Of a DNA stretch of 16,465 bases, positions 7,730 to 13,954 are shown piece by piece (the first letter of the stretch is position 1; the number at the start of each line of letters is the position of its first letter). Origin of the DNA: Oscillospiraceae bacterium. Lineage in GTDB: Bacteria; Bacillota_A; Clostridia; Oscillospirales; Ruminococcaceae. The notes beneath the pieces were generated by a model that was not told the DNA's origin, ran no database searches, and was given only the letters and a program-made list of their open reading frames with translations. The DNA is taken from positions 1-16,465 of the forward strand of contig JAFPQL010000161.1 of NCBI GenBank assembly GCA_017414145.1. The letters are read 5' to 3'. The translations under genes and the position numbers were made by a program.

Positions 7730-9193
7730 TCAGCTAAGGCACACGGCCGCGACCGTACACGGCGGCAGTTGCAAGCGCAGTCTGCCGTGTTTCAGCTCCG
7801 CAGGGGCGCTCTGAATCCGCACCGCATCGGGTGTTTCAAAGGTATTGTGATCGTGCGGATCGCCGGACAGCATCCGTGCGGACACGCTGTCCGCATCAAA
7901 ATTGCAGAGATCACAGCAAATTTCGGCATCCGTATCCGCAGAGCAGTTGACCAGAGACAGCGTCAGTTCCGCGCCGCGCACCGAAGCGGACGCCGAAATC
8001 ATCGGCACATCTGCGAAAATCTGCTCCGTCTGCACGAAGCAGTAGACCGGCTCTCCGCCCTGATGCGTCTGAAGCAGGTCGAATACATGGTAAGTCGGTG
8101 TCCGCAAAATCTGCGCACCGTCCGTCAGAAGCAGCGCCTGCAGGACATTGACCGCCTGTGCGAGATTCGCCATGATGACGCGGTCGGTGTGGCGCTGGAA
8201 GCTGTGCAGTGTCAGCGCGGCGGTCACAGCATCCCGCATTGTGTTCTGCTGGTAGAGGAAGCCGGGGTTCGTCCCCTGCTCCACATCGTACCAGTTGCCC
8301 CACTCGTCCACAACCAGCCCGATCTTCCGCGCCGGGTCATAGCGGTTCATGATTTCGGTATGCCGCCGCAGAAGTGTCTCCATCTGCCGCGCGGTTTGCA
8401 GGCTTTTCGCGTAATCCTCCGCTGAAAACACCGTCGCAGAGCCCTTATTTCCCCACTCCGATACGGCATAATAGTGCAGGGAAATCGCGTCCGCGTGTGC
8501 GGGAGAGAGCCGCTGCATCAGCGTTTCCGTCCATCCGTAATCTCCGCCGCCCGGCCCGCAGGCGATCCGCAGCATTTTCTCGCCGGTGAAATTCATGCTG
8601 AAGCTCTGAAACTGCCGGTACAGGTCCGCGTAATAGTCCGGCCGCATATTTCCGCCGCAGCCCCAGTTTTCATTGCCGATGCCGAGATACCGGAGCTTCC
8701 ACGGCGCTTCCCTGCCGTTCCGGCGGCGTTCCGCTGCAAGATCGCAGTCGCCGTCCGCGGTGAGATAGGTCAGCCAGTCGGAAAGCTCCTGCGGGGAGCC
8801 GGTGCCGAGGTTTGCGGCGAGATACGGTTCACATCCGACCAGCTCGCACAGGTCAAAAAACTCATGCGTTCCGAAACGGTTTGTCTCGGTTACACCGCCC
8901 CAGTAGGCATTCACCGTGCGTTTGCGCGCATCGGGCGCACCGATGCCGTCCCGCCAGTGGTAAAGATCGGCAAAGCAGCCGCCCGGCCAGCGAAGCACCG
9001 GCACATGAATCTGCCGGAACGCCTCGATGACATCCCTGCGGATGCCGCGGATATTCGGGATTTCGGAGTCATCGCCGACATAAATTCCGTCGTAGATACA
9101 CCGTCCGAGATGTTCGGAAAAATGGCCGTATAGCTCCGGCCAAATCCGCGCAGAACGGTCAGCGGCATTGATGAGCATGGGAATCTGTTTCAT
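7730..9193 (-). CDS. abfA: GH51 alpha-L-arabinofuranosidase
   Basis: 487 residues, typical full length for GH51, which removes alpha-L-arabinofuranosyl groups from arabinoxylan, arabinan and their oligosaccharides with retention. The (beta/alpha)8 domain carries the acid/base Glu175 in YLGIGNENWGCGG and the nucleophile Glu297 in LVVDEWGNWYD. VPVLRWPGGCFADLYHW near residues 65-80 is another family hallmark. A C-terminal beta-domain (about 380-487) follows. There is no signal peptide, so it works in the cytoplasm on imported oligosaccharides, complementing the secreted GH43 enzyme encoded downstream. The start is supported by an AGGAGGT site (9199-9205) and a perfect consensus promoter. The end is a likely terminator at 7662-7696. 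Confidence 0.95.
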   Translation of the reverse strand: MKQIPMLINAADRSARIWPELYGHFSEHLGRCIYDGIYVGDDSEIPNIRGIRRDVIEAFRQIHVPVLRWPGGCFADLYHWRDGIGAPDARKRTVNAYWGGVTETNRFGTHEFFDLCELVGCEPYLAANLGTGSPQELSDWLTYLTADGDCDLAAERRRNGREAPWKLRYLGIGNENWGCGGNMRPDYYADLYRQFQSFSMNFTGEKMLRIACGPGGGDYGWTETLMQRLSPAHADAISLHYYAVSEWGNKGSATVFSAEDYAKSLQTARQMETLLRRHTEIMNRYDPARKIGLVVDEWGNWYDVEQGTNPGFLYQQNTMRDAVTAALTLHSFQRHTDRVIMANLAQAVNVLQALLLTDGAQILRTPTYHVFDLLQTHQGGEPVYCFVQTEQIFADVPMISASASVRGAELTLSLVNCSADTDAEICCDLCNFDADSVSARMLSGDPHDHNTFETPDAVRIQSAPAELKHGRLRLQLPPCTVAAVCLS

Positions 9194-9214
9194 CGCGCAC
9201 CTCCTGTTTTCTGT

Positions 9215-9243
9215 ATTATATCATACCGCAGAGGCCGTGTCAA
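9215..9243 (-). promoter_or_regulatory. Perfect-consensus sigma-A promoter of abfA
   Basis: Minus-strand TTGACA (9238-9243), a 17-base spacer and TATAAT (9215-9220). Both hexamers match consensus exactly. Predicted start is near 9208, leaving a very short leader of about 15 bases that is mostly ribosome binding site (AGGAGGT, 9199-9205). There is little room for a downstream operator, so any control would act at or upstream of the promoter. Confidence 0.9.
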
Positions 9244-9247
9244 TTAT

Positions 9248-9284
9248 CAAAAATGCGCACTGCCTGTTCAAAAGCAATGCGCAT
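9248..9284 (-). terminator. Terminator of the ttcA-rsmI operon
   Basis: On the minus strand an 11-bp stem, ATGCGCATTGC / GCAGTGCGCAT with one G-U pair and a 10-base loop, runs into a short T tract. It lies 43 bases after the rsmI stop and ends just before the abfA -35 box, so it insulates abfA from the RNA-modification operon. Confidence 0.85.
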
Positions 9285-9326
9285 AAATTGCGAAGTTGTA
9301 TGTTCCGATTCTGATAAAATGTATCA

Positions 9327-10163
9327 TCATTCCGCTTCAGAAAGCACCGCCTGATAGAGTGTCCGCTTCGGGAATCCGGTTTCAGCAGCGATTTCGCGGC
9401 AGACATCCGCCGCACGCTCGCCCGCAGAAATGCGGAGCTTCGCCGCTCTGACCGCCGATTCCAGCGAGGGCGTCTCCGCCGCGGCATCCTGCGGCGCGCC
9501 GGCGATCACCAGCACAAACTCCCCCCGCGGCGCATTCTGCGTATAGTACGAAAGCGCCTCAGCAAGCGTCGTTTTCTGCACTTCCTCATGGATTTTCGTC
9601 AGCTCGCGGCAGAGCGTCACCGAACGGTCGCCGAAGGCCTCCAGCATATCCCGCAGCGTATTGAGGAGCTTGTGCGGCGCCTCGTAAAAGACCATCGTGC
9701 GCACGTCCCGCCGCAGGGATTCCAGATGCGCGTGACGCTGCTTTTTGTTGACCGAGAGAAATCCCTCAAAGCAGAAGCGTCCGGTATCCTGTCCGGACAC
9801 GGCAAGCGCGGAAATCACGGCACTCGGCCCCGGAATCACCCGCACGGGAATCTGCTCCCGCATCGCCCGCTGCACCAGCAGCGCACCCGGATCGGAGATA
9901 CACGGCATACCGGCATCCGTGACGACCGCGCAGCTCTGCCCGTCGCACAGCCGTTCCGCAATCCGTGATATGACGGCCTCAGGACTGTGTTCGTGATAGC
10001 TGACAAGCGGCGTGTGCAGATCAAAATGCGTCAGCAGACCTCTGGTCACGCGGGTATCCTCCGCCGCGATGAAATCGACGCTGCCAAGGATTTCAAGCTG
10101 CCGGCCTGTGATGTCGCCGAGATTGCCGATCGGCGTGCCGACCACATAGAGTGTTCCGCTCAT
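9327..10163 (-). CDS. rsmI: 16S rRNA (cytidine1402-2'-O)-methyltransferase
   Basis: 278 residues from the ATG at 10163; normal family length is about 280. RsmI uses S-adenosylmethionine to methylate the ribose of C1402 at the ribosomal P site. It belongs to the tetrapyrrole-methylase fold: LYVVGTPIGNLGDIT at the N-terminus, IAAEDTRVTRGLL, VTDAGMPCISDPGA and RVIPGPSAVISALAVSG are all diagnostic. The frame is open to 10466, but that extension encodes no RsmI sequence and overlaps trmN6, so I reject it. The chosen ATG overlaps the trmN6 stop by four bases (ATGA), preceded by GGGGAGAAG. This is the last gene of the operon, followed by a terminator at 9248-9284. Confidence 0.96.
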   Translation of the reverse strand: MSGTLYVVGTPIGNLGDITGRQLEILGSVDFIAAEDTRVTRGLLTHFDLHTPLVSYHEHSPEAVISRIAERLCDGQSCAVVTDAGMPCISDPGALLVQRAMREQIPVRVIPGPSAVISALAVSGQDTGRFCFEGFLSVNKKQRHAHLESLRRDVRTMVFYEAPHKLLNTLRDMLEAFGDRSVTLCRELTKIHEEVQKTTLAEALSYYTQNAPRGEFVLVIAGAPQDAAAETPSLESAVRAAKLRISAGERAADVCREIAAETGFPKRTLYQAVLSEAE

Positions 10164-10879
10164 GACTTCTTCTCCCCATAATGACAAATTTGTGCAGCTT
10201 CGTCCGTCATGCCCGCGCCGGAGCGCATATAAAGCGCCGGTTCGACACGGAGAAACGGCTTTGCGCCCCTGACACCCTCCAGCAGGAACAGCCACGGCGC
10301 GGATTCCGGCGTCTTGCTGACAAAGCGCAGGCGTTTGGGCTCGATGCCGCAGCCCCGCATCGCCGTCATGACATCGGTCAGGCGTTCCGGCCGGCAGCAA
10401 AGGCAGAATCTGCCGTGAAATTTCAGCAGCTTCGATGCTGCCGCACAGACATCCGCTATGCTGCACGCCGTCTCATGCCGGGCAATCCGGTCTGACGCCG
10501 CATCGGAGAGAAATCCCGCGTTTTCGGCGAAATACGGCGGATTACAGGTCACAAGATCGAGTGTGCCGAACGGGGCTTCCGGCCAGAGGTCACGCAGATC
10601 CGCACAGACCGGCTGAATTGCCGGAACCGGATCACAGTGCGACAGCGCAGTCTGAAGCTGAATGACCGCGTCCGGCTGGATGTCCACTGCAAAAATCTCC
10701 TGTGGCGGACGGTGCCGCTGCATCAGGAGCGGGATGATCCCACAGCCGGTGCCGAGATCACAGACGCGGTCTTTCGACTTATAGCGGCAGAATCCCGTCA
10801 GCAGAAAGGCATCGGACCCAAAGCTGTGTGCCTGACTGCGGCAGACAACCAGTCCGGGCTTCAGCACCTCAAATTCCAT
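10160..10879 (-). CDS. trmN6: tRNA1(Val) adenine37-N6-methyltransferase-like protein
   Basis: 239-residue class I methyltransferase of the YfiC/YabB group. It should methylate N6 of an adenine in RNA, A37 of tRNA1(Val) in E. coli. The SAM-binding loop is DLGTGCG (41-47), VDIQPDA follows at about 65-71, and NPPY (113-116) is the N6-amino-methyltransferase catalytic motif. The opening residues (LVVCRSQAHSFGSDAFLLTGF) fit the family. The start has a GGAGGA site just upstream (10883-10889). Its neighbour rsmI overlaps it by four bases, a pairing known from Bacillus (yabB-yabC). The small GIY-YIG gene between them in Bacillus is absent here. The exact tRNA target is inferred from the family. Confidence 0.88.
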   Translation of the reverse strand: MEFEVLKPGLVVCRSQAHSFGSDAFLLTGFCRYKSKDRVCDLGTGCGIIPLLMQRHRPPQEIFAVDIQPDAVIQLQTALSHCDPVPAIQPVCADLRDLWPEAPFGTLDLVTCNPPYFAENAGFLSDAASDRIARHETACSIADVCAAASKLLKFHGRFCLCCRPERLTDVMTAMRGCGIEPKRLRFVSKTPESAPWLFLLEGVRGAKPFLRVEPALYMRSGAGMTDEAAQICHYGEKKS

Positions 10880-10897
10880 GTTCTCCTCCGTTTGCAG

Positions 10898-11338
10898 TCA
10901 CAGCCGCCGGATGAATGCGGTCTTTTCGTGACGGTCAAAGCCTGCCTGCTCGTAAAAATGCAGCGTACCCTCGTCCTTCGCGCCGGTCATCAGCATGATT
11001 TTATAGCAGCCTGCCTGCCGGGCCAGCTCCGTCGCGGCAGCAAGACAGGCGGTTGCCAGTCCGCGCCTGCGAAAGGCTGCATCCGTGACGACATTTTCAA
11101 TCAGCGCATACGGCCGCTGTCCGTTCGTCAGGTTCGGCACGATCACGGTGACACAGGACGCAGCCGGTGTCCCGTCCGATTCCGCAATCAGGACATGGTG
11201 ATGCGGGTCGCGCAGAATCTCCTCCCAGACGGACAGAATCCGGCTGTCCGGCTCCGGCAGCGGATTGTCGTGCAGATGTGTATACAGCGAAAGCAGCGTC
11301 CGCAGATCCTGCTGCACCGCTTCCCGGACGGCAATCAT
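10898..11338 (-). CDS. GNAT-family N-acetyltransferase
   Basis: 146 residues, a single GNAT domain. The acetyl-CoA pyrophosphate-binding loop is FRRRGLA (89-95), preceded by the beta4 strand YALIENVVTD and followed by a C-terminal LHFYEQAGF motif; all are typical. The start ATG overlaps the tsaD stop by four bases (ATGA), and the stop is 18 bases before trmN6, so it is translated as part of the operon. Its place beside tsaD recalls RimI, the ribosomal protein S18 acetyltransferase. However, the N-terminal LYTHLHDNPLPEPD segment is that of a different clostridial GNAT group, so I do not call it rimI. Substrate unknown. Confidence 0.88.
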   Translation of the reverse strand: MIAVREAVQQDLRTLLSLYTHLHDNPLPEPDSRILSVWEEILRDPHHHVLIAESDGTPAASCVTVIVPNLTNGQRPYALIENVVTDAAFRRRGLATACLAAATELARQAGCYKIMLMTGAKDEGTLHFYEQAGFDRHEKTAFIRRL

Positions 11339-12354
11339 GTCGCCGCCTCGCCGCGCAGCTCTTTGGATGCAACGGCATTGAGCGTCTCGTCGGCAGTAAT
11401 TCCGGCAAGATAATTATAGTATCCCTGCGCCGCAATCATGGCGGCATTGTCGCCGCAGAGTGCGAGCGGCGGCATACAGAGCGTGAAGCCGCGCTTTTCA
11501 CAGGCGGCAAGCAGCGTGTTTCTCACGCCGGAATTTGCGGATACGCCGCCCGAAAGAGCAATCTGACGGTATCCGAGCGCCTCCGCCGCCGCAACGGTCT
11601 TATCCGTGACGACCTGCGCGATCTCGTGTTGAAGCGCTGCCGCCAGATCATCTGTATTGACCGGTTCTCCGCGCTGCTCCGCCGTGTGCAGCAGATTCAC
11701 GATGTAGGTTTTCAGTCCCGAAAAACTGAAATCGTAGGGACTGCCCTCCATTTTCGTTTTCGGGAGCCGAAACGCGCCGGCATTGCCGCGCTGTGCTGCC
11801 TGATCGACATGAACACCGCCCGGATACGGGAATCCCATTGCCCGCGCACACTTGTCAAAGCACTCGCCTGCCGCGTCGTCACGGGTTTTGCCGACGGTCC
11901 GGAAGGTCGTATAATCCAGCACCTCCGCAATCCGCGTGTGGCCGCCGCTGACGATGATGCCGAGATAGGGCGGCTTCAGCTCCGGATGCGCAAGATAATT
12001 TGCGGCGGCGTGTCCCTCGGTATGGTGAACCGGAATCAGCGGTTTGCCGGACATCATCGCAAGACCCTTTGCAAAGCTCACGCCGACCAGCAGCGCCCCG
12101 ATCAGGCCGGGCGCATAGGTCACTGCAATGCCGTCGATTTCATCGAGTGTCAGGCCGGCTTCGTCCAGCGCCTGCCGCACAACCGGCAGGATATTTTCAC
12201 AGTGCCGGCGCGATGCCAGCTCCGGAACCACGCCGCCGTATTTCATATGCTCCGATGCCTGCGACGCAATCACATTGGAGAGAATGCGCCGGCCGTCCTC
12301 GACAACCGCTGCCGCCGTTTCATCGCAGGAGCTTTCAATTCCCAGAATCAGCAT
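11335..12354 (-). CDS. tsaD: tRNA N6-threonylcarbamoyladenosine synthase subunit TsaD
   Basis: 339 residues from the ATG at 12354, normal family length. With TsaB and TsaE it transfers threonylcarbamoyl-AMP onto A37 of ANN-decoding tRNAs. ASKHA-fold signatures: MLILGIESSCDETAAAVV at the start, GVVPELASRRH (41-51), metal ligands His111 and His115 in VHHTEGHAAAN, IVSGGHT, and LSGGVSANS and LCGDNAAM near the end. The frame is open to 12432, but the extra 26 residues are not family-like. The chosen ATG has a good GGAGG site (12364-12368) and starts the canonical sequence, overlapping the ttcA end by 20 bases. tsaB and tsaE are not in the window. Confidence 0.97.
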   Translation of the reverse strand: MLILGIESSCDETAAAVVEDGRRILSNVIASQASEHMKYGGVVPELASRRHCENILPVVRQALDEAGLTLDEIDGIAVTYAPGLIGALLVGVSFAKGLAMMSGKPLIPVHHTEGHAAANYLAHPELKPPYLGIIVSGGHTRIAEVLDYTTFRTVGKTRDDAAGECFDKCARAMGFPYPGGVHVDQAAQRGNAGAFRLPKTKMEGSPYDFSFSGLKTYIVNLLHTAEQRGEPVNTDDLAAALQHEIAQVVTDKTVAAAEALGYRQIALSGGVSANSGVRNTLLAACEKRGFTLCMPPLALCGDNAAMIAAQGYYNYLAGITADETLNAVASKELRGEAAT

Positions 12355-13174
12355 TGTTTGGTTCCTCCGTCTGTTTTGCCAGCGCCTCCAGCATATGAAA
12401 CCGCTCCGGCTTGCCGTTTGTCGCGGGGTCATCCATTGCCAGATTGCGTTTATAAGTCACGCCGCCCCAGCCGTCTACATTCCCGCGGCGCATCGCACCG
12501 AACACCCGCGCCTTGAAGCCGGGCTTCGCCTTTTCCTGCTGATAGATAAACTGCTTCATGTCCTCGCGTGTCGTATGTCCGTCCACCGGACAGCGCGACT
12601 TGACGATCTCCGGCACGACTGCTTTTGCAGCCCGTCGGATATCCTGTTCCGGTGCAAAGCAGAGCGGGCGGATCAGAGTCAGATCCTTGCGCGCCAGATA
12701 GGATTTCGGCGCAAAGCATCCGAGCCGCCCTTCGATAAACAGGTTCATCAGGAAGGTCTCCACCGCGTCGTCAAAATGATGCCCCAGCGCCAGCTTATTG
12801 CAGCCGAGCGCCTTGGCGTTGTCATGCAGGGCGCCGCGGCGCAGCTTGGCACAGAGCGAGCAGGGGTGGCGCTCCTTCCGGTGATCGAACACGATTTCAC
12901 CGATCCGCGTCGGGATCAGATGATACGGGACGCCGAGCGAGGCACAGTATTCCGCAACCGGCGTATAGTCCGTCGGGACACCGCCGAACTGCGGGTCGAG
13001 CGTGATGCCGACCACGGAATAATCAATCAGGCCAAAGCGCTGAAATCCGTGCAGCGCCGTCAGCAGCACAAGACTGTCCTTGCCGCCGGAAATCCCGACC
13101 GCAATGCGGTCCCCGTTTTCGATCAGGCCGTATTCCTGCACCGCACGGCGCAGATATCCCAAAATCTTCTGCAT
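12335..13174 (-). CDS. ttcA: TtcA-like tRNA 2-thiolation enzyme (PP-loop ATPase)
   Basis: 279 residues. TtcA-type enzymes adenylate and thiolate tRNA; TtcA makes 2-thiocytidine at position 32 using an iron-sulfur cluster. The PP-loop SGGKDS is at 29-34. The cluster cysteines are visible: Cys105 and Cys108 in HPCSLCAKLRR, and Cys195 in KSRCPVDG. KLALGHHFDDAVET (128-141) is another family block. The ATG at 13174 lies about 25 bases after the terminator of the preceding small gene, and no clear promoter lies between, so it may depend on read-through or on a weak promoter I cannot see. It is first in the ttcA-tsaD-GNAT-trmN6-rsmI set. The target nucleoside in this organism is inferred from the family. 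Confidence 0.9.
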   Translation of the reverse strand: MQKILGYLRRAVQEYGLIENGDRIAVGISGGKDSLVLLTALHGFQRFGLIDYSVVGITLDPQFGGVPTDYTPVAEYCASLGVPYHLIPTRIGEIVFDHRKERHPCSLCAKLRRGALHDNAKALGCNKLALGHHFDDAVETFLMNLFIEGRLGCFAPKSYLARKDLTLIRPLCFAPEQDIRRAAKAVVPEIVKSRCPVDGHTTREDMKQFIYQQEKAKPGFKARVFGAMRRGNVDGWGGVTYKRNLAMDDPATNGKPERFHMLEALAKQTEEPNNADSGN

Positions 13175-13200
13175 ATCGAACCATCCAATCCACAGAACGG

Positions 13201-13235
13201 AAAAAACGGGACGCGGAGCAGTCCGTATCCCGTTT
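13201..13235 (-). terminator. Terminator after the small acidic protein gene
   Basis: On the minus strand AAACGGGA pairs with TCCCGTTT around an inner CGGA/TCCG hairpin, and the stem runs straight into six T (13201-13206). It sits about 25 bases after the small gene's stop and about 25 bases before ttcA. Confidence 0.85.
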
Positions 13236-13259
13236 CTGACCGTGTTTCACTGCGCAGAA

Positions 13260-13562
13260 TTACTCGTCTGCCGCATCCTTGACCGCGTCGGCAACATCTT
13301 CTGCCGCATCCTTCACTGCATCGACAACCTTCTCCGCAGCATCCTCTGCTGCGTCGGCTGCTTCCTCAGCCTTTTCTGCAACATCGTCACAGACGCCGCA
13401 GACTGCGCAGTCTTCCTCTGCACAGCAGTCATCGTCGTCATCAAAATCATCGGAATCGTAGCGGAGCGCAGCCTCATCCTGATTGCGCTTCCAAATGGCG
13501 ACCGCCAGCGCCGTACCGGCTGCTGCGACTGCAAACAATGCGAGTGCTGTAAGCTTTTTCAT
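13260..13562 (-). CDS. Small membrane-anchored acidic Cys-rich protein with 11-residue repeats
   Basis: 100 residues from ATG 13562 (MKKLTALALF), with a GAGGAA site just upstream; a longer frame to 13634 lacks a better start. Residues about 3-22 form one hydrophobic helix (membrane anchor or uncleaved signal). Then comes a run of Asp (SDDFDDDDD) and a tight cluster of five cysteines, CCAEEDCAVCGVC. The last 40 residues are an Ala/Asp/Glu/Val/Lys amphipathic helix in clear 11-residue repeats (EDAAEKVVDAV, KDAAEDVADAV, KDAADE), resembling LEA-type or YtxH-like stress proteins. I know no family with all three parts. The Cys/Asp cluster could bind metal or form disulfides. It is monocistronic, with its own strong promoter and terminator, so probably well expressed. 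Confidence 0.82.
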   Translation of the reverse strand: MKKLTALALFAVAAAGTALAVAIWKRNQDEAALRYDSDDFDDDDDCCAEEDCAVCGVCDDVAEKAEEAADAAEDAAEKVVDAVKDAAEDVADAVKDAADE

Positions 13563-13650
13563 AATAATTCCTCTTTCTCCGCATGGCGATTCTGAATCGG
13601 CAGAGCCGACTGACCGCTGCCCAAGCGGAAACAACGGTCGCTACACCTGT

Positions 13651-13679
13651 ATTATACCACAATCGGACAAATATTTCAA
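13651..13679 (-). promoter_or_regulatory. Sigma-A promoter of the small acidic protein gene
   Basis: Minus-strand TTGAAA (13674-13679), 17-base spacer, TATAAT (13651-13656). Predicted start is near 13644, with a leader of about 80 bases that contains a short TCGGC-AGA-GCCGA hairpin near 13597-13609. A/T-rich sequence just upstream (about 13685-13705) could act as an UP element. Confidence 0.8.
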
Positions 13680-13717
13680 GCGTTTTTGAGATTTTTCAAA
13701 AAATTGTCACGCGCGGC

Positions 13718-13951
13718 TCAGTCCGCCTGAATCAGATGGGTCTGCGGGGTGTAAGCAGCGGTGTCCAGCGCATATGCGCCGCCGCCGAGCGGGGTCATGC
13801 CCATCCGGTCGTAGAAGTCGGCGACCATCGCATTTTTCGCAGGTGGGAGATACTCTGCGGTCAGCCGCTGATAGCCGTTTTCTGCCGCAATTTTCACGAT
13901 TTCGTTGAAGAGACAGGACTCGACGCCGCGCCGGAGCACACGGCAGCTCAT
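13718..13951 (-). pseudogene. Detached C-terminal end of the FkbH-like protein, after in-frame TGA
   Basis: In the same frame as the upstream FkbH-like gene, directly after its TGA (13955-13957), the sequence continues as LMSCRVLRRGVESCLFNEIV...LTAEYLPPAKNAMVADFYDRMGM. This is the normal C-terminal GNAT-like end of FkbH proteins. The family normally reads IDTWLMSCRVL; here the Trp codon is TGA. About 78 codons remain open to a TGA at 13718. An ATG two codons after the stop (13949-13951) could allow reinitiation, but no ribosome binding site precedes it. It is either dead sequence, the product of stop-codon read-through, or the result of a base error. Confidence 0.8.
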
Positions 13952-13954
13952 CAG

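Noticed and set aside
9320..9328. Shared 9-mer GATGATACA near both glycosidase promoters (also 7535-7543) as a common operator
   Set aside because: One copy overlaps the rsmI stop codon and the other lies in the GH43 promoter spacer; a single 9-mer match at unequal positions is weak and could be chance.
10164..10466. Longer start for rsmI giving a 379-residue protein
   Set aside because: The extra 101 residues overlap trmN6 out of frame and match nothing in RsmI; the family start is MSGTLYVVGTPIGN at 10163.
10898..11338. Calling the GNAT gene rimI because it adjoins tsaD
   Set aside because: Its N-terminal region (LYTHLHDNPLPEP) is unlike RimI, so position alone is not enough.
12355..12432. 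Longer start for tsaD
   Set aside because: The canonical TsaD N-terminus MLILGIESSCDETA begins at 12354 with a good ribosome site; the extension is out-of-frame ttcA sequence.
11167..12516. 449-residue plus-strand open frame opposite tsaD and ttcA
   Set aside because: It is antisense to two clearly identified genes, has no family motifs and is rich in Arg/Cys/His, as expected for a shadow frame in GC-rich DNA.
12128..13282. 384-residue plus-strand open frame opposite ttcA
   Set aside because: Antisense shadow; the minus strand encodes a complete TtcA with PP-loop and cluster cysteines.
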